From Anabaena sphaerica FACHB-251 (lineage in GTDB: Bacteria > Cyanobacteriota > Cyanobacteriia > Cyanobacteriales > Nostocaceae), in assembly GCF_014696825.1 (NCBI RefSeq), contig NZ_JACJQU010000005.1, positions 248,001 to 312,000 on the forward strand: 64,000 bases of DNA. Reading direction: 5' to 3'. Positions 17,501-27,164 of the stretch are shown here, in pieces. The notes below the pieces were generated by a model. The model was given only the letters and a program-made list of their open reading frames with translations. It searched no databases and was not told where the DNA came from. Each line of letters opens with the position of its first letter. Within the stretch, counting starts at the first letter, position 1. The translations under genes were made by a program, and so were the position numbers.

Positions 17501-17637
17501 ACCATTTTTTGTCCGCATTCCTGCCGAAGAACCGACTCCCACAATTCCTCTACTACCTGTAGACGATGACGCAAGAATAATTCAGACATAGGGTAGATAT
17601 TCGCTGCTGGCGATGAAGAGTATAAAAGGGAACCCAT
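14581..17637 (-). CDS. ppc: Phosphoenolpyruvate carboxylase
   Basis: A 1018-residue enzyme that makes oxaloacetate from PEP and bicarbonate, the anaplerotic step feeding nitrogen assimilation. Catalytic signatures are intact: [13 protein letters not shown] with the essential His, [25 protein letters not shown] and the C-terminal [10 protein letters not shown]. The start MGSLLYSSS is kept because cyanobacterial enzymes commonly begin this way; an internal Met 16 codons later is an alternative. Residues about 633-648 are a Ser/Pro-rich insert ([13 protein letters not shown]) encoded by GATGGGGA-type repeat sequence just before the conserved [12 protein letters not shown]. It lies near the active-site motif yet keeps the frame. 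Confidence 0.97.
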   Translation of the reverse strand: MGSLLYSSSPAANIYPMSELFLRHRLQVVEELWESVLRQECGQKMVDLLRQLRDLCSPEGQATNDHASSAVELIEQLNINEAIRAARAFALYFQLINIIEQEYEQKQQLTRYSDSGIIDQEHLANIIYSTNQREDDLPVTKELGADSLSQSWTDTTPVKQKGTFAALFPLLFKLNVPPQQIQRLISQLDIRLVFTAHPTEIVRHTIRDKQRQVVNLLQQLDSLENRSGGYPWEAAEVKERLLEEIRLWWRTDELHQFKPTVLDEVDYALHYFQEVLFDGIPQLYKRLKYSLAQTFPWLEPPSTNFCSFGSWVGSDRDGNPSVTPEVTWKTACYQRKMVLERYIHSVKQLIELLSVSMHWSDVLPDLLESLELDQSTLSDVYDALALRYRQEPYRLKLSYVLRRLENTRDRNLALYNRETPTNEDSPMYRSGAEFLAELRLIQRNLTETGLSCRELENLICQVEIFDFHLTQLDIRQESSRHSDALNEILEYLQVLPQSYNELSEAQRVAWLTGELQTRRPLIPAELPFSEKTNDVIETFRVVRSLQQEFGLNICQTYIISMCREVSDVLEVLLLAKEARLFDPAIAVGSIRVVPLFETVEDLQRSRSVMRQLFGLPLYRAFLAGGYEAINLENTSPSFQSPNSPSSPILNPNLQEVMLGYSDSNKDSGFLSSNWEIHKAQKSLQKIAEEYGLNLRIFHGRGGSVGRGGGPAYEAILAQPGHSINGRIKITEQGEVLASKYSLLDLALYHVETITSAVVQASLLRTGFDDIEPWNEIMEELAVRSRQHYRALIYEQPDFIDFFHQVTPIEEISQLQISSRPARRPSGKKDLSSLRAIPWVFSWTQTRFLLPSWYGVGTALQEFLNEQPEEHLKLLRYFYVKWPFFKMVISKAEMTLAKVDMEMARHYVQELSNPEDKPRFEKVFEQIASEFYLTRDFVLKITGHQRLLDGDPILQRSVQLRNGTIVPLGFIQVSLLKRLRQYKNSSTPGVIHSRYSKGELLRGALLTINGIAAGMRNTG

Positions 17638-17737
17638 ATTCTCCGCTCTAGTAAAGCCAATTACTGTTTACAATTTTAGTTTTGTGCTGGTTGGTTTATA
17701 GGATTACCCGAAGCCAATAAATGGTTATATATAACTG

Positions 17738-17974
17738 TCAGCTTTGGTTTAGTTCCTGTTCATCTGGAAAGTTGAGAAGGGGGAGGCGATCGCCTCTAAA
17801 TACTTCTTCACTGGCTGATCCTAAAGCTTCCAGTGCCTGACCAGTTGCTTTATCTGCTACAAGTAGCAGTAGCATAGATGCTGTAGCTATTTGTAGGAGA
17901 CAAGATTGGGGAATACTAAACAAAATCAGATTTAATCCTGGGCTTGGTAAGGGGTTTTGGGTTACAGGTGACAT
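17738..17974 (-). CDS. Small conserved-looking membrane-associated protein
   Basis: A 78-residue protein with one hydrophobic segment (SCLLQIATASMLLLLVADKA, about residues 25-44), followed by an amphipathic part QALEALGSASEEVFRGDRLP and a short acidic tail. The EEVFRGDRLPLLNFP block has the look of a conserved cyanobacterial small protein, and I recall similar short proteins, but no name. It lies just upstream of ppc on the same strand. The Shine-Dalgarno signal is weak, so confidence is moderate. Confidence 0.6.
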   Translation of the reverse strand: MSPVTQNPLPSPGLNLILFSIPQSCLLQIATASMLLLLVADKATGQALEALGSASEEVFRGDRLPLLNFPDEQELNQS

Positions 17975-18294
17975 TGCTAATTCTTAGTGATGGCCAGATG
18001 AGTAAAATAGACGCAAAACTCAATACTGCTTGCTTAAGAGTCTGAAAGTTGTAAATTATTGGTTTGGGTAAAGGGTAAAGGTTTTTTCTTTCCCACGCAC
18101 CGACAAGTATTGACGCAAAACTCAATCTTCTGAGGATATGTAACCTTGATAAGACTATCTTTGCCCATTTTGCAAGCTCCAAAGGTAACAAAATTGTTAA
18201 AAAAAAACTGCAAAATGTGATAAATCTATGGTTCTAGTTTACAAGTACAGGCAAAATCCCCCAACACTCGCTTCCTGTTAAAATTAGCTTCATA
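17975..18294. other. Gene-free stretch upstream of the DUF1574 gene
   Basis: No convincing gene is seen. It contains a direct repeat of GACGCAAAACTCAAT (near 18011 and 18112) and is AT-rich close to the DUF1574 start. A minus-strand frame across it lacks conserved character. Confidence 0.5.
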
Positions 18295-21200
18295 ATGAAA
18301 ACATTATTACTAGATCGCCAGCAAACCTTAGTGCAATGGGTAAGCCAAGCAACAGGAATCAGCACTTTCGGGGTGAAAGTCCGGTTGCTGGGAAATGAAC
18401 TGCATATCCTTTGTGAAGGTACAGACTGCCCACAACGTTGGCAAACTCTTTCTGACTTGCTACAAGCACTTGGGCAAACAGATTTAGATAGCCTCACAAA
18501 TGAGGAACAATCCTCAATATACCAAGTATTGGTCTATGGTCGGAAGAAAGGAGAACACCGTCCTCAATGGTGTCATCGGGTCTACTTAAATCAATTAGAT
18601 CGCCATCTAGAGCAGGTAGAGCAAGCACTGTTAGCAGAAGCCAAAAAATCCAGACTACCTGGAGGGGCGCTGATTGTCTCTAATGAAAGTTTGGCACGTC
18701 AAGGCAACCCCGATGCGATCGCTCGTTATCTGAGTGAAAACCTGAGTAAGTTGGGTGTGGCTGTACAAGTTAAAAGCAAGCCCTACGAGTCTAAAGCCAA
18801 CTCCCAAAAAACAGGTAATCGTCTCTGGATATTCTGCCAATCAACTTATAGCCCTGATGCTACATTACTGGCTGAACCAGTAGCCCAACAGTTGCGACAT
18901 CTCAAGCTGGCTGGCTATGAAGATGCTGTTATTGTATCCCAAGTCCGGGGTGAGAGTGAGCCTGATTGGCGGTTGCGGGTAGATTTAACCCCACCGGAAA
19001 CCATGCTCAAAGAATGGGCGCGGTGGGGGGATGTGCAAGCGATCGCTCGCTTGTTAACTGAGGTATTGTCAGATTTAAAAATTGCTGTTCAAGCTTCTCT
19101 CAAAGAATTTACCCTACATATCTTTTGCACTCCTGCATTTGACCCTCTAAAAACTGCTCCCGCACCAGATAAAGAGGTGTGTTCCCCGGTAATTCTGGCC
19201 CAGTTAGAAAAGATTGCACCCCAAGGTATTCTGGCAGCAGCTGTATACGGACAAAAAACAGATGATAAGCAACCTGTTTGGGTAGATTGGTTGTCTTTAC
19301 CAGCTGCACAGCATCCCGCCTTGGCAACAACCACCCTGGATCTAGGTACTACTGGGGATGAACCAGCTATCATTTTCTTACTGGAGCGCCTGATCAATCA
19401 AGATATGGATTGGCGGTTAAAAACAGGCGGTATCCGCGTATTATTGCTACATAAGGGTGATTTACTGCACGTTATGTGTGATGCACCCAATTGTCCCACA
19501 CGCCAACAAGTAGCCATCAAAGTCATTCAATTTATTCGCCAACTCCACATTGTCGGCGTTACTGGTGTGAGAGTTTATGGTCGTCGTGCTGGAGATCATG
19601 AACCTGTTTGGCATCACGGAGTTGATTTTGGACAACGCCACCGATTAGTACCAGAAGCTACACCAGAATTTGCTGCTACAGCTGAATATGTCAGCGATTT
19701 ACTTAATAACAATGAAGCTAACGAGCCAATTCTGCGCCCTGACTTAACAACCCAGGAAGTTCAAAATTTGGTGACTGAAGTAGCACAAGACTGGGTAGAA
19801 ACTGCTCACAAACAAGTCAGAAAGCTACTTTTAGCAACACAACTGTTTGCAGAAACTAACCAGTCAGCTGACCATAACCATGATGAACAAGGACTATGGG
19901 TAAGTGTAGTCTGGGTAGCCTTGGGATTAATACTCACAATCCAAAGTGATTGGATGTTAGGTTACGTGATTACTCGTACTATACAAAATTCACCCCCAGA
20001 TAATAGTGCTTTATCTTCCTCATCCTCACAGTCCCAGGCATCTTTAACATCAGGAAAAAATCAAGATCAAAAATCAGCCTTTTTTACTAGCACCAATAAC
20101 ACAAAATCTTCTCAATTTGGTAATTCGGCCTTTAATGCTTCTGGCTTTACCCAAAATGATAGCCCATCAGAAAATTTGCCAGCTGCGCCATTGAAACAAA
20201 AAGCTAACGCCACTGCTATTCTGTTAGCCGCACGGTCACAGATGCCCAGTTTTAATGCCAGGCAATTAGATGAACAATTAGCACTTTATAAACAGCGTTT
20301 GGCAACAACTAAAAAACCGCCAGATGTGCTAATTATTGGTTCTTCTCGTGCCTTGAGAGGAGTTGATCCCGTCGCCCTTTCTAAAGCATTGGCAACTCAA
20401 GGTTATCCAAAAATTGACATATTTAACTTTGGTATTAATGGTGCTACAGCCCAAGTTGTGAACTTTATCATTCGTCAAGTTTTAGAACCTTCAGAATTAC
20501 CAAAACTTATTATTTGGGCAGATGGTTCTAGAGCTTTCAATAATGGACGTGAAGATATCACTTTTAATACTATTGCTGCTTCCAAAGGGTATCAAGAAGT
20601 CTTAAAAAAAGCCACAAAACCTGTCGATAACAATAATTTATCCCCGCAAAAATTAAACACAGTAAAAGATGAAAATGATCAAGATAAAACAGTAGATTTT
20701 AATAGCTATCAAGTTGCTAACGAATGGTTAAACCAGGCTTTAGTTGGTATGTCTGCCAGCTACGAGAATCGAGACAAAATTAAAGCATTATTGCAAAAAC
20801 AACTCAAATATTTACCTTTTATTCATAACTATCAGCAAGTTAACTCAAACATTAAATTGACTAGCGACCTAAAAGAATATCAGTCCGCACAAGGGGTTGA
20901 TTTTGATGGCTTCTTGCCCTTATCTATTCGTTTTAATCCTGCTACATACTATCAAAATCATCCCAAAGTATCTGGAAGTTACGACAATGACTATAAATCT
21001 TTTCAACTAGGAGGTGAACAAGATGCAGCTTTACAATCAGTTATAGAGTTTACTAATACTCAAAAAATAGCCCTAGTATTTGTGAATATGCCCCTCACAG
21101 CAGATTACTTAGACACGATGCGGACAAAATATGAGCAAGAATTTCAAAAATATATGTTAGATACTTCTACTACTCATACCAACTTGATCTACCGTGATTT

Positions 21201-21324
21201 AAGTCAAATCTGGCTCAAAGCAAATGACTACTTTTCTGACCCCAGTCACCTCAACCGCTACGGAGCTTATGAAGTCTCTAAAAAGCTGGCTACTGACCCC
21301 ATGATTCCCTGGACTGTTAAATAA
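18295..21324 (+). CDS. DUF1574 membrane protein: four repeated modules plus SGNH-like domain
   Basis: A 1009-residue protein. The N-terminal half (about 15-450) holds four diverged copies of a module of about 80 residues. Each has a strand like VRLLGNELHILCEG or VLLLHKGDLLHVMCD, a helical middle, then VYGRRAGDHEPVW-type ends. A membrane segment lies at about 538-558 (VVWVALGLILTIQSDWMLGY), then a Ser-rich linker. The C-terminal part (about 675-1000) is the DUF1574 SGNH-like domain with VLIIGSSRALRG (candidate nucleophile Ser) and DPSHLNRYG (the D-x-x-H pair). The MBOAT gene follows at 97 bp. I infer a partner in acyl transfer to an exported polymer, by analogy with AlgI/AlgJ/AlgX. Confidence 0.82.
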   Translation: MKTLLLDRQQTLVQWVSQATGISTFGVKVRLLGNELHILCEGTDCPQRWQTLSDLLQALGQTDLDSLTNEEQSSIYQVLVYGRKKGEHRPQWCHRVYLNQLDRHLEQVEQALLAEAKKSRLPGGALIVSNESLARQGNPDAIARYLSENLSKLGVAVQVKSKPYESKANSQKTGNRLWIFCQSTYSPDATLLAEPVAQQLRHLKLAGYEDAVIVSQVRGESEPDWRLRVDLTPPETMLKEWARWGDVQAIARLLTEVLSDLKIAVQASLKEFTLHIFCTPAFDPLKTAPAPDKEVCSPVILAQLEKIAPQGILAAAVYGQKTDDKQPVWVDWLSLPAAQHPALATTTLDLGTTGDEPAIIFLLERLINQDMDWRLKTGGIRVLLLHKGDLLHVMCDAPNCPTRQQVAIKVIQFIRQLHIVGVTGVRVYGRRAGDHEPVWHHGVDFGQRHRLVPEATPEFAATAEYVSDLLNNNEANEPILRPDLTTQEVQNLVTEVAQDWVETAHKQVRKLLLATQLFAETNQSADHNHDEQGLWVSVVWVALGLILTIQSDWMLGYVITRTIQNSPPDNSALSSSSSQSQASLTSGKNQDQKSAFFTSTNNTKSSQFGNSAFNASGFTQNDSPSENLPAAPLKQKANATAILLAARSQMPSFNARQLDEQLALYKQRLATTKKPPDVLIIGSSRALRGVDPVALSKALATQGYPKIDIFNFGINGATAQVVNFIIRQVLEPSELPKLIIWADGSRAFNNGREDITFNTIAASKGYQEVLKKATKPVDNNNLSPQKLNTVKDENDQDKTVDFNSYQVANEWLNQALVGMSASYENRDKIKALLQKQLKYLPFIHNYQQVNSNIKLTSDLKEYQSAQGVDFDGFLPLSIRFNPATYYQNHPKVSGSYDNDYKSFQLGGEQDAALQSVIEFTNTQKIALVFVNMPLTADYLDTMRTKYEQEFQKYMLDTSTTHTNLIYRDLSQIWLKANDYFSDPSHLNRYGAYEVSKKLATDPMIPWTVK

Positions 21325-21421
21325 ATGGGGACTCTGAAGAGGAAGGGGCGCAGGGGAAACAGGAAATAAATTATTATCTTTCTCTTGCCTCTTGCAACTA
21401 ACAACTAACAACTGATAACTG

Positions 21422-22921
21422 ATGAAGTTTATATCAATTTTTTACGGGCTTTTTCTGCTGAGTATTCTGGGAATTTACTGGACTGTAGCCGAACAAAAGT
21501 TACGATTATGGACATTACTTGTAGCTAGTATAGTATTCTACTCATCTTGGCATATTCAATACTTGCCGTTACTTTTGGTACTTACTTTTATTAACTTTCG
21601 TATAGGTCTAGAAATTGGCAAAAATACCTCACCAGGTAAACATTCCCAAGACTGGCAAATTTCTAATGAAGAGTGGCAAATATCCCAATCTGACTGGAAT
21701 CTGAACCGTCTTAAGCTTTTGTGGTTTGGTGTAATCTTAAATGTAGGACTCCTATTAAGTTTTAAGTATCTACCTATTTTATTAAAATGGATTTTTAACA
21801 TACCTTTAAACTCACCAGATGTACCTTTTAAATTAATTACACCCTTGGGAATTTCCTTTTTTACATTTGAGTGTATCGCTTATTTAATAGATGTCTATCG
21901 TGGTGCGCCAGCTACTGAGCAATTTTTGAAATTTGCTACCTACAAATTATTTTTCGCTAAACTAATTTCCGGACCAATTACTCGTTACCATAACTTAGCA
22001 GTTCAATTCAATACAGCACCATTTCCTAATGTTGATAGATGGGCAGAGGCGTTGTGGTTAATTGCTAGAGGTGCTGTTAAAAAAGGTATTCTGGCAGATA
22101 ATCTGGGAATTTTTGTTGATTTATGTTTCGGTAATTTGCAAAGAGCAGGTAGTACAGATTTATGGTTAGCTACCTTTGCTTACGGCTTGCAATTATATTT
22201 AGATTTTAACGGTTATGTAGATATTGCCCGTGGTAGTGCTTTACTTTTTGGTTTAGTTCTGCCTGAAAATTTTGATTTTCCTTACTTCAGCACCAGCATT
22301 GCAGATTTTTGGCGACGTTGGCATATCACCTTGGGTGACTGGTTACGTAATTATCTATACTTTCCTTTGGGCGGTTCCCGTAAGGGTTTGATGCTTACCT
22401 GTATCAATTTATTAATTGTGATGCTAGTTGCTGGCATTTGGCACGGTTCCGCTTGGGGTTTTGTGATTTGGGGCGCGTTGCATGGTATAGCCTTAGCTGT
22501 TCATCGTCTGACAGATGCCATGAGCGATCGCTTTAAAATCCTGAATCTCTTCTGGCAAAACCCACTAGGTATTATTTTCGCTTGGTTGTTAACCCAGTTT
22601 ATGGTTTTCACATCCTGGATTTGGTTCCGTCTTCCCAACCTTCAAGATTCTGCTTTAGTCGTACAGCACCTTTGGGGTCATACTGCTGATGCACAATTTG
22701 CCGAAAAAGTCTATGTTGAAGCGTTGAACAGTAACCAACAGGAACTATGTTTGTTATTGGTAGTTCTAGCTGTATTTATGAGTATAACCTATGCCTTTAA
22801 GCGAGGGATGAAGTTAGAGTTTAGCTGGCCTATCAAACTTGTTTTTGTCCCTTTATGCTTCTACGCCGTATGGTTACTAGCTCCTGAAGGCAGTTTACCT
22901 TATATCTATTTTGATTTTTAG
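21422..22921 (+). CDS. MBOAT family O-acyltransferase (AlgI-like)
   Basis: A 499-residue polytopic membrane protein with about ten hydrophobic segments. Signatures of membrane-bound O-acyltransferases are clear: FWRRWHITLGDWLRNYLYFP, PLGGSRKG and VAGIWHGSAWGFVIWGALHG, with the candidate catalytic His at about residue 341. It would pass acyl groups, usually acetyl, across the membrane to an exported sugar or polymer. The SGNH-like DUF1574 gene directly upstream is the likely partner. The region about residues 78-97 (WQISNEEWQISQSDW) looks like a small internal duplication. Confidence 0.92.
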   Translation: MKFISIFYGLFLLSILGIYWTVAEQKLRLWTLLVASIVFYSSWHIQYLPLLLVLTFINFRIGLEIGKNTSPGKHSQDWQISNEEWQISQSDWNLNRLKLLWFGVILNVGLLLSFKYLPILLKWIFNIPLNSPDVPFKLITPLGISFFTFECIAYLIDVYRGAPATEQFLKFATYKLFFAKLISGPITRYHNLAVQFNTAPFPNVDRWAEALWLIARGAVKKGILADNLGIFVDLCFGNLQRAGSTDLWLATFAYGLQLYLDFNGYVDIARGSALLFGLVLPENFDFPYFSTSIADFWRRWHITLGDWLRNYLYFPLGGSRKGLMLTCINLLIVMLVAGIWHGSAWGFVIWGALHGIALAVHRLTDAMSDRFKILNLFWQNPLGIIFAWLLTQFMVFTSWIWFRLPNLQDSALVVQHLWGHTADAQFAEKVYVEALNSNQQELCLLLVVLAVFMSITYAFKRGMKLEFSWPIKLVFVPLCFYAVWLLAPEGSLPYIYFDF

Positions 22922-23168
22922 TAATATTTACAGCAGCCTTCATTTTAGTGCAAGGCTTTTTGATGACAATTTGTAGCTCATTTACCTGCCATATGCTGTA
23001 TCTATAGCTTTTGGCGATCGCTCCAAGGGATGTGGAGGTGAAGGTGATTTTGATTAGCGTTTTATTTTCTGTAAATCTGAATACATTAGTAAAACATATA
23101 ACTGATATAATAAATACTAATTTTAATTATCTTTACAAAAATCAACTTATATTTTAATGTTAAATACA

Positions 23169-23188
23169 GATAGGCAAAAAAACCTATC
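23169..23188 (+). promoter_or_regulatory. Hairpin in the psbA 5' leader
   Basis: GATAGG (23169-23174) and CCTATC (23183-23188) can pair around an A-rich loop about 30 nt upstream of the psbA start. The AT-rich 297-bp gap from 22922 otherwise holds no gene, and I could not fix the promoter hexamers with confidence. Leader hairpins affect psbA mRNA stability in other cyanobacteria, but this one is untested. Confidence 0.4.
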
Positions 23189-23218
23189 AACATCATAAGA
23201 AAATAAAGCACTCATAAA

Positions 23219-24301
23219 ATGACCACAACCATTCAACAGCGTTCAACCGCTAACGTATGGGATCGCTTTTGCGAGTGGATCACCAGCACCGAAAACCGTA
23301 TCTACATCGGTTGGTTCGGCGTACTGATGATTCCTACCCTGTTAGCTGCTACTACCTGCTTCATAATTGCATTTATCGCTGCGCCTCCCGTTGACATCGA
23401 CGGTATCCGTGAGCCAGTTGCAGGTTCTTTAATATACGGAAACAACATCATCTCTGGTGCAGTTGTTCCTTCTTCTAACGCTATTGGTTTGCACTTCTAC
23501 CCAATCTGGGAAGCAGCTTCCTTAGATGAGTGGTTGTACAACGGCGGTCCTTACCAATTGGTAATTTTCCACTTCTTGATCGGTTGCGCTTGCTACTTAG
23601 GTCGTCAGTGGGAATTGTCTTACCGCTTAGGTATGCGTCCTTGGATCTGTGTAGCTTACTCTGCACCTTTGGCATCTGCTACCGCAGTATTCTTGATCTA
23701 CCCAATCGGTCAAGGTTCATTCTCCGACGGTATGCCTTTGGGTATCTCCGGTACATTCAACTTCATGATCGTGTTCCAAGCTGAACACAACATCTTGATG
23801 CACCCCTTCCATATGTTGGGTGTAGCTGGTGTATTCGGTGGTTCCTTGTTCTCTGCAATGCACGGTTCTTTGGTAACTTCCTCCTTGGTTCGTGAAACAA
23901 CCGAAACCGAATCTCAAAACTACGGTTACAAATTCGGTCAAGAAGAAGAAACCTACAACATCGTTGCTGCTCACGGTTACTTCGGTCGCTTGATTTTCCA
24001 ATACGCTTCATTCAACAACAGCCGTTCCTTACACTTCTTCTTGGCTGCATGGCCAGTAGTTGGTATCTGGTTCACCGCTTTGGGCATCAGCACCATGGCG
24101 TTCAACTTGAACGGTTTCAACTTCAACCAATCCATCATTGATTCTCAAGGTCGTGTAATCGGTACTTGGGCTGATGTAATCAACCGCGCTAACTTGGGTA
24201 TGGAAGTAATGCACGAGCGCAACGCTCACAACTTCCCCTTAGACTTGGCTGCTGGTGAAGTTGCTCCTGTTGCTTTGACTGCTCCTGCAATCAACGGCTA
24301 A
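23219..24301 (+). CDS. psbA: Photosystem II D1 protein, D1:1 (Gln130) form
   Basis: The 360-residue D1 core subunit of photosystem II binds P680, the pheophytin branch, the QB site and most of the Mn4CaO5 cluster. Residue 130 is Gln (in CYLGRQWEL), marking the standard-light D1:1 form rather than the high-light Glu130 form. Ser264 in the QB pocket ([10 protein letters not shown]) is wild type, with no triazine-resistance change. The tail after Ala344 is 16 residues ([16 protein letters not shown]), removed by the CtpA protease. Codons are strongly biased to C-ending Phe, Tyr, Asn and His, unlike neighbours, as expected for very high expression. Confidence 0.99.
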   Translation: MTTTIQQRSTANVWDRFCEWITSTENRIYIGWFGVLMIPTLLAATTCFIIAFIAAPPVDIDGIREPVAGSLIYGNNIISGAVVPSSNAIGLHFYPIWEAASLDEWLYNGGPYQLVIFHFLIGCACYLGRQWELSYRLGMRPWICVAYSAPLASATAVFLIYPIGQGSFSDGMPLGISGTFNFMIVFQAEHNILMHPFHMLGVAGVFGGSLFSAMHGSLVTSSLVRETTETESQNYGYKFGQEEETYNIVAAHGYFGRLIFQYASFNNSRSLHFFLAAWPVVGIWFTALGISTMAFNLNGFNFNQSIIDSQGRVIGTWADVINRANLGMEVMHERNAHNFPLDLAAGEVAPVALTAPAING

Positions 24302-24326
24302 TCTGAAAGATTCAGATAATTAAAAG

Positions 24327-24350
24327 ATACCCCCCATAAATGGGGGGTAT
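24327..24350 (+). terminator. Rho-independent terminator of psbA
   Basis: ATACCCCCCAT pairs exactly with ATGGGGGGTAT across a tiny loop 26 nt after the psbA stop. It is followed by TATTGTTTTG, giving a T-rich tail. Confidence 0.88.
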
Positions 24351-24360
24351 TATTGTTTTG

Positions 24361-24952
24361 GGCGAGAAAAACAAACTTAGGTTGGCTTGACGAAACTCAA
24401 CATTATTAAAGCTGCCGTTGGGTTGCAACTGCCCACGCTGTTTATCTTATGTAAAAATTTAGATAGAAATATAGATATAAAACTCTTATTTGATTTTTGT
24501 TCAAAAATCGGTACATCTTAATTTTCTAAAATCCTCTTGCCTGCCTACACAGGTAAGTACCTGAGCAAAATTAATTTAACATTTTTTTTGGAACAAACAA
24601 AAATTTCTGAACCAAGAATCCCCGCACCTTTAGGTCGGGGAGTGTCAAATAGGACATCTTTTGTACATGGAAAATAAACTAGTCGACGGCTCTTCTCATC
24701 ACATAGCAGACATATATATTCAACTATAAAATCAAGGAAATCTGACTTTAGGCCAGTTCATACTAGCAGTTCAATCTGGTTTAATTGTTACTAAGCTTAT
24801 GAAGTAAAAAATAGAAAAATTCTAGCTAAATTTGGCAAATTAATTGTTCCACTTCCCTGTATTCATAAGTGTTTAACTTGTAACCGCACAGTCCATTTAG
24901 TATAAAAAAGCTAGATACAGCTTGCCATACAGTCAATTATCGAGGAAGACAA
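24361..24952. other. 592-bp gene-free stretch between psbA and sucrose-phosphate synthase
   Basis: No reading frame of coding character was found on either strand. A truncated GTTGGGTTG repeat lies near 24417 and an IS200/IS605-like end at 24611-24648. The last 150 bp should hold the promoter of the sucrose-phosphate synthase gene; GAGGAAG lies just before its ATG. Confidence 0.6.
24611..24648. mobile_element. Orphan right-end hairpin resembling IS200/IS605 elements
   Basis: AGAATCCCCGCACCTTTAGG followed by TCGGGGAGTGTCAA forms a CCCCG/CGGGG hairpin (24620-24640) and then AGTGTCAA. This is the form of the right end of many cyanobacterial IS200/IS605 elements and of the 3' end of their TnpB guide RNAs. 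No tnpA or tnpB remnant is adjacent, so it is a relic at best. Confidence 0.4.
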
Positions 24953-27133
24953 ATGTCACACAGCCCTGGACTGTACATTATACTCGTCAGTGTTCACGGT
25001 TTAATTAGAGGTCATAATCTAGAGTTAGGAAGAGATGCCGATACTGGCGGACAAACAAAATATGTGGTCGAACTTGCCAATACATTAGCCAAAAACTCGC
25101 AAGTAGAAAGAGTTGATTTAGTGACTCGGTTGGTCAATGATCCTAAAGTTAGTCCTGACTATGCCCAACCAATAGAAATACTTTCAGACAAAGCCCAAAT
25201 TATTCGCCTTGCTTGCGGACCACGTCGCTATATCCGCAAAGAAGTTCTCTGGCCACATTTAGATACCTTTGCAGATGAATTGCTGCGACACATCCGCAAA
25301 GTGGGAAGAATACCCAATGTAATTCATACACACTACGCCGACGCTGGATATGTTGGCAGTCGGGTTGCTGGTTGGTTAGGAACGCCTCTTGTGCATACTG
25401 GTCATTCCTTGGGAAGAGTCAAACAGCAACGATTATTAGAACAGGGAACTAAGCAGGAAGCTATTGAAGAACATTTTCACATCAGTACCAGAATTGAAGC
25501 AGAAGAAATCACCCTTGGTGGTGCAGCTTTAGTTATAGCCAGTACGAATCAAGAAGTTGAGCAACAGTACAGTGTATATGATCGCTATCAACCAGAAAGA
25601 ATGGTGGTAATTCCTCCTGGTGTGGACTTGGATCGATTTTACTCAGCAGCAGATAATTGGCACAACCCACCCATTCAAAAAGAATTAGATCGCTTCCTCA
25701 AAGATCCGCAAAAGCCGATGATCATGGCTATTTCTCGCCCAGCAATTCGGAAAAACGTCAGTAGTCTGATTAAAGCCTATGGCTCAGATCCTGAGTTGCG
25801 GAAACTGGCTAACTTAGTAATTATACTGGGAAAACGAGATGACATCATGACGATGGAATCAGGTCCGCGTCAGGTATTTATCGAGATATTGCAATTAATA
25901 GACCGCTACGACCTTTATGGTCTTATGGCTTACCCCAAACACCATAATTCTGATGATGTTCCAGATTTATATCGACTGACGGCTAAAACCAAAGGAGTCT
26001 TTATTAATCCAGCACTAACCGAGCCTTTTGGGTTAACTTTAATAGAGGCTAGTGCTTGTGGAGTGCCTATTATTGCTACTGCTGACGGCGGACCAAGGGA
26101 TATCTTGGCAGCTTGCCAGAATGGTTTGCTGATTGATCCTCTGAATATTAAAGAAATACAAGATGCTCTACGCACAACCCTAACGGATACTGAAAAATGG
26201 CAACATTGGTCTAATAATGGCTTGGTGAATGTCCGCAAATATTTTTCCTGGACTAGTCACGTTGAAAAATATCTGGAAAAAATCCGTCTATTTCCTCAAC
26301 GACGAATTCAATCTTTACTCAGTCCTCTACCCGCATCTCCAGCTGCTGATCATCCAGACTGGAATATACCTGATACCAACCGTCTACCAACGGCTGATCG
26401 TTTCCTAGTTTGTGAAATTGATAACACGCTGTTGGGTGATAAAGAAGCCCTAGAAAAATTGATTCATCGCATTCGCAGTGAAGGGCATACAACCGGGGTT
26501 GGGATTGCCACAGGCCGCAGTCTAGAAAGTACCTTGAGTATGTTGGAAGAATGGCGCTTCCCCATGCCAGATTTGTTAATTACATCAGCAGGTAGTGAAA
26601 TCTACTATGGTCCGCAGATTGTCACAGATACAAGTTGGCAAAAACACATTGGCTATCAATGGCAAGCGCAAGCAATTCGGCAAGCAATGAAGAATATACC
26701 TGGTGTGGAATTGCAACCACCAGAATCTCAACGCAAGTTTAAGATCAGCTATTTTGTGGATGAAGCTAAAGCGCCAAACTTCCGAGAAATTATCCGCCAT
26801 TTGCGTCGTCATCAACTTCCTGTTAAAGGGATTTATAGCCACAATATGTATCTTGACTTAGTGCCTATCCGGGCTTCTAAAGGAGATGCGATTCGCTATG
26901 TGGCTTTAAAATGGGGTTTACCTGTGCAACGTTTTTTAGTAGCAGGGGCATCAGGTAATGATGAAACCATGCTTGGTGGTCAAACTTTGGGAGTTGTGGT
27001 GGGGAATTACAGCCAAGAAATTGAAAAACTACGTGGTTATCCGCAGATTTATTTTGCTGAAGGTCATTATGCTTGGGGCATTTTGGAAGCTTTAGATCAC
27101 TATGACTTTTTTGGTAATTTGTCGCCAAAATAG
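24953..27133 (+). CDS. spsA: Sucrose-phosphate synthase with C-terminal HAD-like domain
   Basis: A 726-residue protein. Residues 1-460 are a GT4 glycosyltransferase: VSVHGLIRGHNLELGRDADT, the GGQTKYVVELA nucleotide loop, HTHYADAGYVG, VIPPGVDLDRF and EPFGLTLIEASACGVP with the E-x7-E motif. It makes sucrose-6-phosphate from a sugar nucleotide and fructose-6-phosphate. Residues about 478-720 are a sucrose-phosphatase-like HAD domain. Its first motif reads EIDNTL, with Glu488 where phosphatases have the nucleophilic Asp. As in the two-domain Synechocystis enzyme, the HAD part is probably not catalytic, so a separate phosphatase is needed. It acts in osmotic adjustment and carbon export to heterocysts. 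Confidence 0.93.
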   Translation: MSHSPGLYIILVSVHGLIRGHNLELGRDADTGGQTKYVVELANTLAKNSQVERVDLVTRLVNDPKVSPDYAQPIEILSDKAQIIRLACGPRRYIRKEVLWPHLDTFADELLRHIRKVGRIPNVIHTHYADAGYVGSRVAGWLGTPLVHTGHSLGRVKQQRLLEQGTKQEAIEEHFHISTRIEAEEITLGGAALVIASTNQEVEQQYSVYDRYQPERMVVIPPGVDLDRFYSAADNWHNPPIQKELDRFLKDPQKPMIMAISRPAIRKNVSSLIKAYGSDPELRKLANLVIILGKRDDIMTMESGPRQVFIEILQLIDRYDLYGLMAYPKHHNSDDVPDLYRLTAKTKGVFINPALTEPFGLTLIEASACGVPIIATADGGPRDILAACQNGLLIDPLNIKEIQDALRTTLTDTEKWQHWSNNGLVNVRKYFSWTSHVEKYLEKIRLFPQRRIQSLLSPLPASPAADHPDWNIPDTNRLPTADRFLVCEIDNTLLGDKEALEKLIHRIRSEGHTTGVGIATGRSLESTLSMLEEWRFPMPDLLITSAGSEIYYGPQIVTDTSWQKHIGYQWQAQAIRQAMKNIPGVELQPPESQRKFKISYFVDEAKAPNFREIIRHLRRHQLPVKGIYSHNMYLDLVPIRASKGDAIRYVALKWGLPVQRFLVAGASGNDETMLGGQTLGVVVGNYSQEIEKLRGYPQIYFAEGHYAWGILEALDHYDFFGNLSPK

Positions 27134-27164
27134 CTGGGAATCGTGACTGTTTAGGTAACTAAGT

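Noticed and set aside
17916-18191. 91-codon minus-strand frame upstream of the small membrane gene
   Set aside because: Overlaps the better-supported 17738-17974 gene in another frame and includes a direct repeat; no domain-like blocks.
24361-24952. Possible small photosystem gene between psbA and sucrose-phosphate synthase
   Set aside because: No short frame with a membrane helix and ribosome site was found on either strand.
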